Below are positions 38,142 to 51,100 of a DNA stretch of 64,000 nucleotides, piece by piece; the stretch's first letter is position 1, and every line of letters begins with the position of its first letter. Under the pieces are notes generated by a model. It searched no databases and was not told the origin of the DNA. It worked only from the letters and a program-made list of their open reading frames with translations. Position numbers and translations under genes: made by a program. This DNA comes from Blakeslea trispora (taxonomy: Eukaryota; Mucoromycota; Mucoromycetes; Mucorales; Choanephoraceae), in NCBI GenBank assembly GCA_025331445.1, contig JAIWNE010000007.1:434001-498000 (forward strand), given 5' to 3'.

Positions 38142-38751
38142 GCCTCAGATCCCTATTCTATTCTATTGCTGTTGCTTCTCTTATTTACATTGTCTGCAGT
38201 GGAAGAATAGGCGTTATATATAGCCGCGCGCGCGTGCACATTGTTTAGCGTACGTTGGCCGTCCTGCAAGGGGTAGCGACTTCCGAGCACCAGACTAGAA
38301 CAACAACTAAACAGATGTACACTACTACACATAAACCTATCCGAGTATGCCTGTGACCATCTTAGCAACAGAAGCAACAATAAAACTAACACAGTTGCAC
38401 AGAACACACTAAAGAAGGAAAAAAAGAAGAAAAAAGAAGCGGGGGGAGGCGCCTTGTCTAACAAATAAGCCAAAAAAAGATTTGGGTGTAACTGACGTGT
38501 CTCCGAAAAATTTTAGGCGAATGTTATTCGTTGAATTTTTTCAGGCCACAATGTGTTTTTTTAGGCGTTGATTTTTTTTTTTAGGCGTTGGAAATTCTTT
38601 AGGATTTTTATTATCTTCAAAATTAATTTTGGCGAGATGACCACGTAGATTATCACTGTATCTATTCCAACCAAATCACTTTTGAGAAGCAACACACACA
38701 CACGAAAAAAAAGAGAAAATGAAATAAAGAGAGACAGCTGCTGCTGTAGTC

Positions 38752-39003
38752 ATGGATCTCGGCAGTTATGACCTGGAAAGTTATCATTCCGAAAGTTATC
38801 GTTCCGAAAGTTGTTACTCAGAAACAGAGCTGTCATTCAGAGAGCTATCGAGAAAAGGCAAACCGACGCTGCAACGAGCTCACCCGAGACAACAGCGAGA
38901 CTGTATGAGAGCGAGACATATGGTTGGAGTTGCTTTGCTGTGCAGGTTTTGGCCCGAGATGACTTTTCCGTTTTCCATCTATCATTTTTCAATTTATTGT
39001 TAA
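38752..39003 (+). other. 83-codon open frame in E1, coding status uncertain
   Basis: Frame reads MDLGSYDLESYHSESYRSES and onwards, and is identical at 49761-50012 and 61391-61642. Identity is no proof of coding because the units are near-identical throughout. An overlapping frame (38811-39014) contains the less repetitive TARLYESETYGWSCFAVQVL, which looks more protein-like and may be a relic. A TATATATA followed by alternating CG/GC DNA (38217-38239) lies 510 bp upstream. No family recognised. Confidence 0.25.
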
Positions 39004-39012
39004 TTTATTGTT

Positions 39013-39088
39013 AGTTTGCTGTTGCTGCTGTTGCTGCTGTTGCTGTTGTTGCTGTTGTTGCTGTTGTTGCTGTTGTTGCTGTTGTTGA
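39013..39088. repeat. Trinucleotide tract (GTT/GCT) at the right end of core E1
   Basis: TTGCTG/TTGTTG tract; longer in E2 (50025-50123) and E3 (61655-61753). On the other side E begins with (CAA)n at 34270-34287. Arm homology runs about 45 bp into the core on each side and stops in these tracts. Confidence 0.85.
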
Positions 39089-39120
39089 AGAATCACCAAG
39101 GTATCGACTGCAATCTATTC

Positions 39121-40070
39121 TGTGGATTCTCTCCTTCTTATCTTTCCTCTTTCTCTTTCTTTTAGCCTGTACAACATCTACTTTCAACTAGTCAATCTGG
39201 AGTTTTGTTTTGGAGGTTTGGGTATGGTAGACAGACAGACAGACAGACAGACAGAGTATCAGTAGCAGGAATAGTGTGTTTAGTCAGCAAGCATGCAACA
39301 ATAGAGTGCTGAGTGTCAGAGTGCTGAGTATCAGAGTGCTGAGTATCAGAGTGCTGAGTATCAGAGTGCTGAGTATCAGATCGTTGATTTACAGAATGAA
39401 GGATTGGATCGAGGTTGCTCGCGAAAAAAAAACAAAGAAACAGAGAAACAAATGGAGAAAGAAGAAAGGATTACGGGCAGCCAGTCAAGGAGCAATACAA
39501 CATCCCATTGTACTGCATTGCGCGAAAGAGAAAGAGAAGAAGAGGATATTGATGAATGAACAGAAGGACGGTCGAGGGGACAATTATATCAGTTCAGCAT
39601 ATAGCTATCTATCTGTCTATCTACTTTTATTTTATTTTATTTTATTTTGTATTTATCCAGCGCTAATCAACACAACATCGCTATACAGTATACTCGATTG
39701 CATGTTCTTGATCTGGATCGAACCTTGTCTGTACTTCTCTGTATCAATGTACGGCCATTTCTGAAATGTTATAGAAAAGAAAGAGGAGGATCAGAAACAG
39801 TGTGGCAAAAACAGCAATGTGAGGATGCTATGAGAGATGCTATGAGAGATGCTATGAGAGATGCTATGAGAGATGCTATGAGAGATGCTATGAGAGATGC
39901 TATGAGAGATGCTATGAGAGATGCTATGAGAGATGCTATGAGAGATGATAGAGCATCTGATGCAAGACCACAACATGCGTTTCGCTTGATTCTAAAGAAC
40001 TTTTTGATGGCTTATCTGCTAAACATAAAGCACAAAATAAATGCTGACGTCCTTCGAGTCATTTGTAAAG
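39121..40070 (+). repeat. Right arm R1
   Basis: Homologous to R2 (50157-51165), to R3 and, inverted, to L'. Includes (CAGA)n at 39231-39254, five copies of the 15-bp GAGTGCTGAGTATCA repeat (nine in R2 and R3) and ten copies of the 12-bp GCTATGAGAGAT repeat at 39829-39948 (ten in R2, essentially one in R3 and L'). A non-repetitive frame across 39647-39830 (HNIAIQYTRLHVLDLDRTLS) is kept in every arm copy. Confidence 0.88.
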
Positions 40071-40249
40071 AGAAAGAGAAAGAGAAAGACAGTTGCAAGA
40101 ACTTGTGATGTCTGCAAGTATTATTGTGGAACAAGATAGAAAATAGACTTTTTATTTATGTGAAGAGAAAAAGTGTTAAACACAATAAAAAACTCTTCTT
40201 AAAGCAATCTGAGAAGGTATATGGTGGTTCAGATGCGGTAAATACTGTT

Positions 40250-40405
40250 AAGATACAGTTGGATAGGCACAGTTGGATAGGCACAGTTGGATAGGCACAG
40301 TTGGATAGGCACAGTTGGATAGGCACATTTGGAAGCAGAAATAGAGACAGAAATAGAGACAGAAATAGAGACAGAAATAGAGACAGAAATAGAGACAGAA
40401 GCAGG
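40250..40405. repeat. Two minisatellites in the spacer
   Basis: Five copies of a 14-bp GTTGGATAGGCACA unit (four in copy 2 at 51353-51408), then about five copies of a 12-bp AGACAGAAATAG unit. Counterpart in copy 2 at 51353-51480. Confidence 0.85.
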
Positions 40406-40619
40406 GACCCAGCAAGGCATCAGTAAAGGCAGGTCTTGAGTTGTTTAGTAATAGAGTCACTTCCAACAACAAAGCAAGACAAGAAAAAGTAAGAACGCAG
40501 AGGGTAAGCCTTCCTTGACTTACTTTTTTAGATAAGCCAAAGAAGACTCAGTTCTGTTCGCACTATCCCAAATCCTTAGCAAACCCCATACCAGTCAACT
40601 AACGAGGAATAGTACAAGT

Positions 40620-40837
40620 ATGTCTGTACCCGCTTCCTCTGCCCAGATCCCTACAGGACACGCTCATAGTGTTAACAGATCAGGCGGCGTAATTGCCCTC
40701 AGTCATTCCGACTTCAGTCCCAATACTAGAAAACGAGGGTCGTTCGCGAAAATGGACTAGATTCCGGTCGTAAGCCACTTTATGTAGGATCAGGAAAGGC
40801 AGCATCAGTCTTTGTCCTTACCCCCCATCAAGCTTGA
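40620..40837 (+). pseudogene. Frameshifted short coding remnant, unknown family
   Basis: An ATG frame of 46 codons (MSVPASSAQIPTGHAHSVNR and onwards) stops at 40760. The +1 frame continues at once as GLDSGRKPLYVGSGKAASVF and ends at 40837. GC content and codon mix differ from the satellites around it. The style resembles the start of a retroelement gag/ORF1, but I cannot identify it. Same in copy 2 from 51700. Confidence 0.4.
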
Positions 40838-40935
40838 AGTAGAGGCAGAAGCACCAAGAGAAGAAGAGAGAGGCAGAGACAGGCAGAGAGAGGCAGAGAG
40901 AACGCGTAAAAAGGACTTGTAGAGAGCTTGAAAGC

Positions 40936-41000
40936 ATTTGTAGTTTTGTAGTTTTGTAGTTTTGTAGTTTTGTAGTTTTGTAGTTTTGTAGTTTTGTAGA
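40936..41000. repeat. 8-bp TAGTTTTG microsatellite
   Basis: About eight copies, slightly longer in copy 2 (52018-52096). Confidence 0.88.
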
Positions 41001-41606
41001 TAACGTTTTTTTTGCTCTTGGTGCAATAATAGACTTGCGTAGATTGCAGATTTTTAGGCTATACACGACAAAGCAAGTTAGATAAGAGCATTATTAAAGA
41101 AGAGCATTTTGTTACTTGCCTTTGAGGTTGTCTGGGTGACAAAGTTTCAAGATGTAGTTGATTTGACTTTGATAAAGAGAGAGAGAAAAAAAAAGAGGGA
41201 GAAAATGATCATTACGTTCTGTTTACTTCAAATACACACTGAAAAAAAAACCAGTCATCCAATCAGAGCCTGGCATCTCTCCATTCACTTATCTATCAGT
41301 AAAAAGAAAAAAATATGCGATAACCAATAGGATCAGTAAATTAGAGGGCGTTGAGAAGTAAACAAACTAAGAGATGCCATGCTATTTCATGCCGACATTC
41401 ACTCTCCTGTATTTTTGATTGTGACAGCCAAACTCCTCTTTAATTTACAGTGATACTTGTCCAACAAGTCAGATAAGCTTAAAAGATGGCATTCGAGAAA
41501 AGAAGAAGAAGAGTGAAGAATGAACAAGTACTGCTGTCATCTAAACAAAAGAATAATAAGCAGTTTCATTTGTACTCATCTGGGTTGAAAAGGCTATATA
41601 TATATC

Positions 41607-41640
<34 letters not shown>

Positions 41641-42348
41641 ATTCCACAGAAGCTATCAAGCATAACTTCCTAGCACTGAAAACTGAGATGAAGCCGTTCG
41701 TTCCTTTAATGGTAGGCAGTAGAGACCGCTAAATGCAAAGTACCAGTAATCGGTACTATGTAAGTTATATTCTGTAACTTCATTAGCTTGGGCTTGCATG
41801 TATGTTTTCTTTTGCTCTTTTTTTCTGAGGAATATGTGAAAACAAAACAAAACAAAACAAAACAAAATAAAATAAAAAGGAAATCAATGATCGAGACAAT
41901 CAAATTCTGTTCTTTGTGTGAGGATTGAGTCTTAAGAAAGTCTTTGGCTTTAATGCCATGTATAACTTGCTTAAAGCATGCTTGACAGCCAAATGAAGAC
42001 AATGAGACAGAATTCTGATATTTTTGGAGCCAAACAAAATACACTTTAAAATCAGAAATACAAGCATATTGAAAAGTTCATATTGATAACCACATAACAG
42101 CCTCTCTAATAGGGATGTACAGCATTTTTATAAACCGTTGCTTATAGTGCAGAATGTCAATATAAAGAGAACACTAGTATACAACAATGGTATCTCAACC
42201 CTGTAAATCAAACACAGCTGATCCTCACAATCAGACAAGTAAATCCTTGATGCTTCCAATTCCAAAAGTACAGCATATGCGTTTTCCCTTTTAAACAAAA
42301 TCCAAGATTTAGCGCGATTTGCATATGAAAAAGAAGACGCGCCTTTTC

Positions 42349-42384
<36 letters not shown>

Positions 42385-43014
42385 CATGCCTTCTCTGGGG
42401 TTCTTTCAGATTGCTTGGCTCTTATAGGTTCCTCTTAATTGTCTGTTTACTTTTTGTTCTTCTCCCCTTTTATGCTTGCTTCTTTCCCACTTTTCTTCTG
42501 CTATTCATTGCCCAAAGGTATTGATACACTTTGTGTTTAATTCAGTAGATTTCTCTCTGCAGATACATACCACACATGTCACTGTTTGGTTAGTTGGAGC
42601 TATTCTATAATATTTCATGCAACAAGTCTTTTCACGTAACGAGTGTTACACAGAAAAGTTTATCACCTTTAACTAGTTTTTTCTTTTCTTTTCTTTTCTT
42701 TTCTCTTTTTTCTTCTTTTCTCTTTTTTTCTTCTTTTCTCTCCCTCTTTGTCCTAGAAAAGAAAAGCTGAAATGCATTCACTTTTTTTTGCTTCAAAGTT
42801 TTTTTTCTCTTTGGTTTAGAAAAAGAAAAGCTCGAAACACATTCACTTTTTTTTTTCGCTTTAGGGCTTTTTTTTTTCTGTTTGTAGCTAAAGACGAATG
42901 GGATGGGCTTCTCTTTACTGGCAGGATTCAACTCCTCGCTAGGTTTTTGTTGGGGGAAGGGGTGACCAGCGCAGTTGTGCCGTTTTTTTTTCTTACTTTA
43001 ATCTACTTTACTTG

Positions 43015-43110
43015 TCTTGTTTTATTTTATTGTCTTTTATTTTATTGTCTTTTATTTTATTGTCTTTTATTTTATTGTCTTTTATTTTATTGTCTTTTAT
43101 TTTATTGTCT
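43015..43110. repeat. 15-bp GTCTTTTATTTTATT repeat in S'1
   Basis: Six copies; the same number at 54111-54206. Confidence 0.88.
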
Positions 43111-44288
43111 CTTATTTCGTAAATCCAACAAATAAACACTTGTCATAAAATCTTACTTTTCTTTTTGCTCGCTAAAGATGCATTTCTTGATCACTTAATT
43201 TTGTTGAATGAATAAAAGTTCAATCAACTCGGTAAATTGTGCCTACATTCAATAAGCATTCTACTGACTGACACTAGGTTGCTCGATTACTGTTACTCTT
43301 ATGTGATCAAACCTATCTAAATCTACTGCTTGATCAAGCCTAATCTCTACCTGACTTGGATGGAATGATGAACATCCTCTACACACTCTATCATGCTTAT
43401 CAATTGCTTCACGATCCATCCTCAAGATTCATGCATATACTTCCAGCCCTTTATCTATCTCTCTCATGTTGAACAGCAATAGTGCTTTAACAAGATGTGC
43501 TTTTGTTTGAGAAGCACTCTACTGATTCATACATGTTTGCATATTCAAGGCTTATTCTTCTTACTTGATAGTATGTAATACTCACAGTCCCCCCTTTTTC
43601 TCTCTCTCTCAGTAATTGCATTATGGTCATTAAGATGCTTAAACAACATAGTAAAGAGGGTGTGACGATGATTGATAGTGAACCTCTCACTCACTCACTC
43701 ACTCACTCACTCACATTTTGGTGCAAAGAGACTGATTTCGCACACACTCGAGTATGACCAAGGCTTATTCATTCAGTCTACTTGACACTATGTGTCACTC
43801 GCAGTTCTTTGTTGTCTCGATAGTCACAGTATGATTGCTGAAGCACGCAGGCAACATATTAAAATATCTTAATGGTGGTAGACTGCTTGGCCAATGCTGG
43901 ATCGATCTTGGTGTTTTATACAGCCTACATTTGATCCTAACTAAGATATAATGTAGATCTAAACGAGTATCTGTTTACACAACCCTTCATTATTCACAAC
44001 CAGTTTGACATCTATCGCAATCCGAATAAAAGCTTGAATCATACTTCATTTACATTGAAACACTTGGATCGAAACAGTTGCGCCGATGGTAAACCTTGGC
44101 CCATGCGTAATAATCATCAATCTTTATTCAAAGCATTTTGTTAGCTATCATCAATTGCACTCAGCCTAAATAAAGATTGCTACTCAGTTATTATGAACGC
44201 ATAAATAGAAGGCATATTTCGTTAACAAAGCAGATCAGATTCTCTCTGTCCTTTCTTTTTTTTTTCTTTTATTCTTTCCTTTTGTGTT

Positions 44289-44331
<43 letters not shown>

Positions 44332-44929
44332 GTTGGCCATCATCGGCTCTAATCAACTTATTTCGTCTTTATCCTTTTCATCGTTATATTTTGTGCCTGT
44401 TCTATTTTTGAATATAACAACATGAGCCCCTTCCAGCTTCAAAGAGATCAAGACGGGTAGACAAAAGTATATTACGCTTGCATTTGATGTTCTATCACCC
44501 TTATAGATTCGGATCAACCCTACATGTCACAAATTGTATAGTGCTCTGAAAGTTTCTTGTCGTTCCCGTCAATACATCTGTAGTCATGAAGTTATGCCTC
44601 CTGTACTTGTCAAGACTGTAATCACTCAACACTTGATTGGGCTGGATGTGAATCTCACAAATTACTTTGATACGTTGCGTAATTATTGTACGATCCTCAC
44701 ATTATAACATTTGCCACACTCAACAAGTTGTTCAAATCCAATCTCTTTTCTCTCTCGAGGATTTTGGAAATGATCGTACACTGAATGGATAGCGGAGACA
44801 GACCTCGATCTTCAGTTGAAAGTAAGCAGCTGAACGTACCATACAGCAATTATATGATGGTCTGCGTTAGACAGAGATAGAGACACATCGACAGTTGATG
44901 CAATCGTTCTTCTATCCATCCTTTCACTC

Positions 44930-45118
44930 ACTCTGCTGAATCTGCTGAATCTGCTGAATCTGCTCACTCTGCTCACTCTGCTCACTCTGCTCACTCTGCT
45001 CACTCTGCTCACTCTGCTCACTCTGCTCACTCTGCTCACTCTGCTCACTCTGCTCACTCTGCTCACTCTGCTCACTCTGCTCACTCTGCTCACTCTGCTC
45101 ACTCTGCTCACTCTGCTT
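44930..45118. repeat. 9-bp CTCACTCTG array in S'1
   Basis: About 17 copies, led by three CTGAATCTG variants; about 13 in copy 2 (56034-56185). Confidence 0.88.
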
Positions 45119-45284
45119 ATTCATCAACATCCTCTTTCTCTTTCTCTTTCTCTCGATCTATCATGCAATCCAACACAATACGATGCAACTCGATGCAATT
45201 CGATAAGGTAAGATGGAATAAGATGAGGTAGAATGGGATGAGATGCTGCATCACTCTTTGACTGGCTGGTTGATTGTCTCTACC

Positions 45285-45400
<116 letters not shown>

Positions 45401-46068
45401 TTCTCGAAATCCCCTCTTTTTTTTTTCCTGAGCAATCTCGGATCAACCTTCCATTCTGCAATCCAATATTCTGCCGTTGTATGCATACTAACTGAGCATA
45501 CTGACCGATTCACTGAATATCTATGCGTTTGTTCGCTCGCTGTAGCTTACCGTTCCAAAAAAAAAAAAAGGGTCGTTTATCCTCCTTTTCTTTTGCTCTG
45601 AATAGATTGCAACCGACATCTTGGTGACTTAGCAACAACAACAACAACAACAACAACAACTAGGAAAGAAAACAGACTTGCGTGCTTTTATTTCGAGCTT
45701 TGGTCTAAACAATCTAAAGAGAAAAATAATCACCATGAGCATAAGCATACTGAGGAAAAATCCAAGGCAATGAAATAAAATAAGAGAATAAAATGAAATG
45801 AAACAAAAACATCGTTCCATTTCTATTCAATCAGTCTGCGTCTCTCAATACAACTTACCTGATTCTTCTTCTATTTTTTTCTTTTCAATCTCGCTCTTTC
45901 GCTCTTTCGCTCTTTCGCTCTCTCGCTCTCTCGTACTAATCAGTTGCTCTACGCGTCCTTATTTCGTGACTAACACAGTAACCACTAACTACGGTAAACT
46001 CCAAACAAATCTCTCGAGACAAATCAACAGAAAAAATAAAATAAAAATAAAAATGGAAAAATAAAAAC

Positions 46069-46073
46069 CAAGG
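46069..46073. other. Empty LTR target site in copy 2
   Basis: Single CAAGG with both flanks of the LTR site joined directly. This is the pre-insertion state, since LTR insertions do not excise precisely. Confidence 0.9.
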
Positions 46074-46263
46074 AATCCGAAATGGAATTCCTCAAATCTG
46101 TACGCAGATGGGTTACACTAAACTAAGTTTTCTTAAGGATGTCCTCGATTTTAGGATATTCTCTGTTTAAGAGTGAGATTCTGAAGATTTCTCTCGCTAC
46201 CCTTAGATAGAGCAATGACTGAACCGGGGCTCTTTTTCGTTCTCTATTTCATCCGTTTGCTTC

Positions 46264-46433
46264 CATTTTCTTTCATTTTCTTTCATTTTCTTTCATTTTC
46301 TTTCATTTTCTTTCATTTTCTTTCATTTTCTTTCATTTTCTTTCATTTTCTTTCATTTTCTTTCATTTTCTTTCATTTTCTTTCATTTTCTTTCATTTTC
46401 TTTCATTTTCTTTCATTTTCTTTCATTTTCTTT
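46264..46433. repeat. 10-bp CATTTTCTTT array expanded in copy 2
   Basis: 17 perfect copies. Copies 1 (35440-35459) and 3 have two. Recent slippage or unequal exchange in one unit. Confidence 0.9.
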
Positions 46434-47691
46434 GTTATCCTTTTTCTTCATCCTTTTCTTTGTTATCCTTCTTTGTTATCCTTCTTTTCATCCTCTTTTC
46501 ATCCTCTTTTCATCCTCTTTTCATCCTCTTTTCATCCTTTTTCTTCATCCTTTTTCTTCATCCTTTTTCTTCATCCTTCTTCTTCATCCTTTTCATTTTC
46601 ATTGTTAATAAAAAAAAATGTGTTTTGTGTGTATCCAAATGCAGCTGCATTTGATGTGCCAGTCGCCAGCTCGTCAGCTCATACAACCAAAGAATCCATA
46701 AGGCAGGAAACTAGCCATGAGGCATCAGTGTGCTTAGCATCACCGATGAGAAGGTTCGTAATGCCTTGTGCAGATCATCACTTCCCATATTAACTTGTAC
46801 TTTAGACCTTATATGAAGTTCAACCCACTATCAAGCAGACAGCTAGCTGGTGAATCAGGAAAAAAAAAAGAAAGTCATGCACCTGTAGTCTCACACACAC
46901 ACGCACACAAACGCTTACACAGAGACGTACAACTACACAGCTTTTTTTTCTTTGCCTTCTTCGAGTTTAACGTGTACACACGCACACGCATATATCTAGC
47001 TTGGAGTCCAAGTAAACACATACGCGATAATGTACACACGGCTGCTGGCTGCCTTGTCTAGAAAACAAGTCCGTCGACCATCATCCTAAACGCAGCTGGT
47101 CAAGCCAACTCCAGAGAACTAGAGCAAGCCGAAACCACCAACAACAGTTTTATACATACATATACATATATACATACATACATATATATATGACCCTCAG
47201 TACGAAAACCTCAGTACGAAACCAAGGCACCGATTAGTTTGACCAAACCGATGCAAACACCCGCAATGCCTTGGACAGATCATCACTTTCGATTTTGAAA
47301 AAAACTTATGTGGTGCGTAGACTGCTGATCGCTATGTCTCACTTGTCATTTAGAAATAATAAAAGTTGAAAAAAAAAATTGAAAAAAAATCAAAAAAAAA
47401 AAAAAATTAAAAAAAAAAAGAAGAAGAGAAGAAGAAAAAGAAGAAAGACAACTGCTTCGAAAAGACAGGTGTCTGTTAGAAGTTCATGACGCTTCTAACT
47501 AGTTGAAAGTTCATGACTCTTCCAACTTGTTTGCCCCTAGACCGATTCCCCAGATCCATCTTCTTCTTCTGCTTCTGCTTCTTCTTTTTTTTTTTTTGCC
47601 CCAGATCTGTTCTCTCGTACAAACATATGTCGATGAATATACAAGACGGTATAATACAATATATATGTATGTATACAGTAGTATACCTTTA

Positions 47692-48180
47692 GTTAGAAGT
47701 TCGTCACTCCTCTAACTTGTCAGAAGTTCGCTACGCTTCCAACCTGCCAAAAGTTCGCCACGCTTTTGACTTTTTCATTTCTTTTTATGCCCCCAGATCT
47801 GTTCTCTCGTACAAACATATGTCGATGAATATACAAGACGGTATAATACAATATATATGTATGTATACAGTAGTATACCTTTAGTTAGAAGTTCGTCACT
47901 CCTCTAACTTGTCAGAAGTTCGCTACGCTTCCAACCTGCCAAAAGTTCGCCACGCTTTTGACTTTTTCATTTCTTTTTATGCCCCCAGATCTGTTCTCTC
48001 GTACAAACATATGTCGATGAATATACAAGACGGTATAATACAATATATATGTATGTATACAGTAGTATACCTTTAGTTAGAAGTTCGTCACTCCTCTAAC
48101 TTGTCAGAAGTTCGCTACGCTTCCAACCTGCCAAAAGTTCGCCACGCTTTTGACTTTTTCATTTCTTTTTATGCCCCCAG
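47692..48180 (+). repeat. 192-bp tandem modules in E2
   Basis: Modules begin at 47692, 47884 and 48076 (192-bp period), each with a triplet of stem-loops. E3 has two (59118 and 59310) and E1 one (36707). Module number therefore varies between units. Confidence 0.88.
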
Positions 48181-51100
48181 ATCTGTTCTCTCATACAAAC
48201 ATATGTCGATGAATATACAAGACGGTATACTACTATATTTCTACTAAATGTCTCTAGGACAAATACTTGGCCAAAAGCTTGAGCAACTTCTGACTCTGTA
48301 TGCTGCGACAACAACCTGATCCGACAGTTGAAGTCTTTTGTATTAATGTATATAGTAGTATATATATAGTAGTATACCTTTAGTTAGAAGGTCACCACTC
48401 CTCTAACTTGCCAAAAGGTTACTATGCTTTTGACTTTTTCATTTCTTTTTATGCCCCCAGATCTGTTCTCTCATACAAACATATGTCGATGAATATACAA
48501 GATGGTATAATTGCCTCTTGGACAAATACTGGTCAGAAGTTGCTCAAGCTTTTGACTCTGTATGCTACGACAACAACCTGACCCGACAGTTGAAGTCTTT
48601 TGTATGTATGTTACGTATGTTTGCGTTCCTTTTGTTTTGCATGCTGTTAGATAGTAAGACGTGACACTTCGTCCCACTGCTTGACTATTGTTTGCACCCA
48701 ACAGTCTTTATATACACGTATGTATATATATATGTATGTATATAGTAGTATGCCTTTAGTTAGAAGGTCACCACTCCTCTAACTTGCCAAAAGGTTACTA
48801 TGCTTTTGACTTTTTCATTTCTTTTTATGCCCCAGATCTGTTCTCTCATACAAACATATGTCGATGAATATACAAGACGGTATACTACTATATTTCTACT
48901 AAATGTCTCTAGGACAAATACTTGGCCAAAAGCTTGAGCAACTTCTGACTCTGTATGCTACGACAACAACCTGACCCGACAGTTGAAGTCTTTTGTATGT
49001 ATGTTACGTATGTTTGCGTTCCTTTTGTTTTGCATGCTGTTAGATAGTAAGACGTGACACTTCGTCCCACTGCTTGACTATTGTCCCTGGTCAGTAGTCT
49101 TTTTATGTATATATATACGTGTATATACATATATGAAATAGTATACCGTTTGCCTCAGATCCCTATTCTATTCTATTGCTGTTGCTTCTCTTATTTACAT
49201 TGTCTGCAGTGGAAGAATAGGCGTTATATATAGCCGCGCGCGCGTGCACATTGTTTAGCGTACGTTGGCCGTCCTGCAAGGGGTAGCGACTTCCGAGCAC
49301 CAGACTAGAACAACAACTAAACAGATGTACACTACTACACATAAACCTATCCGAGTATGCCTGTGACCATCTTAGCAACAGAAGCAACAATAAAACTAAC
49401 ACAGTTGCACAGAACACACTAAAGAAGGAAAAAAAGAAGAAAAAAGAAGCGGGGGAGGCGCCTTGTCTAACAAATAAGCCAAAAAAAGATTTGGGTGTAA
49501 CTGACGTGTCTCCGAAAAATTTTAGGCGAATGTTATTCGTTGAATTTTTTCAGGCCACAATGTGTTTTTTTAGGCGTTGATTTTTTTTTTTAGGCGTTGG
49601 AAATTCTTTAGGATTTTTATTATCTTCAAAATTAATTTTGGCGAGATGACCACGTAGATTATCACTGTATCTATTCCAACCAAATCACTTTTGAGAAGCA
49701 ACACACACACACGAAAAAAAAGAGAAAATGAAATAAAGAGAGACAGCTGCTGCTGTAGTCATGGATCTCGGCAGTTATGACCTGGAAAGTTATCATTCCG
49801 AAAGTTATCGTTCCGAAAGTTGTTACTCAGAAACAGAGCTGTCATTCAGAGAGCTATCGAGAAAAGGCAAACCGACGCTGCAACGAGCTCACCCGAGACA
49901 ACAGCGAGACTGTATGAGAGCGAGACATATGGTTGGAGTTGCTTTGCTGTGCAGGTTTTGGCCCGAGATGACTTTTCCGTTTTCCATCTATCATTTTTCA
50001 ATTTATTGTTAATTTATTGTTAGTTTGCTGTTGCTGCTGTTGCTGCTGTTGCTGTTGTTGCTGTTGTTGCTGTTGTTGCTGTTGTTGCTGTTGTTGCTGT
50101 TGTTGCTTTTGTTGCTGTTGTTGAAGAATCACCAAGGTATCGACTGCAATCTATTCTGTGGATTCTCTCCTTCTTATCTTTCCTCTTTCTCTTTCTTTTA
50201 GCCTGTACAACATCTACTTTCAACTAGTCAATCTGGAGTTTTGTTTTGGAGGTTTGGGTATGGTAGACAGACAGACAGACAGACAGACAGAGTATCAGTA
50301 GCAGGAATAGTGTGTTTAGTCAGCAAGCATGCAACAATAGAGTGCTGAGTGTCAGAGTGCTGAGTATCAGAGTGCTGAGTATCAGAGTGCTGAGTATCAG
50401 AGTGCTGAGTATCAGAGTGCTGAGTATCAGAGTGCTGAGTATCAGAGTGCTGAGTATCAGAGTGCTGAGTATCAGATCGTTGATTTACAGAATGAAGGAT
50501 TGGATCGAGGTTGCTCGCGAAAAAAAACAAAGAAACAGAGAAACAAATGGAGAAAGAAGAAAGGATTACGGGCAGCCAGTCAAGGAGCAATACAACATCC
50601 CATTGTACTGCATTGCGCGAAAGAGAAAGAGAAGAAGAGGATATTGATGAATGAACAGAAGGACGGTCGAGGGGACAATTATATCAGTTCAGCATATAGC
50701 TATCTATCTGTCTATCTACTTTTATTTTATTTTATTTTATTTTGTATTTATCCAGCGCTAATCAACACAACATCGCTATACAGTATACTCGATTGCATGT
50801 TCTTGATCTGGATCGAACCTTGTCTGTACTTCTCTGTATCAATGTACGGCCATTTCTGAAATGTTATAGAAAAGAAAGAGGAGGATCAGAAACAGTGTGG
50901 CAAAAACAGCAATGTGAGGATGCTATGAGAGATGCTATGAGAGATGCTATGAGAGATGCTATGAGAGATGCTATGAGAGATGCTATGAGAGATGCTATGA
51001 GAGATGCTATGAGAGATGCTATGAGAGATGCTATGAGAGATGATAGAGCATCTGATGCAAGACCACAACATGCGTTTCGCTTGATTCTAAAGAACTTTTT

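Noticed and set aside
38580..38605. Telomere-like TTTTTAGGCG repeats
   Set aside because: Only a few irregular copies inside an internal unit; not a tandem telomere array.
39276..40108. CRISPR array (regular 12- and 15-bp repeats)
   Set aside because: Repeats are contiguous without unique spacers, in a eukaryotic genome with introns; they are minisatellites.
46215..46793. A 192-codon hydrophobic frame in copy 2
   Set aside because: Mostly translated CATTTTCTTT and TTTTCATCCTC repeats; length varies with repeat number between copies.
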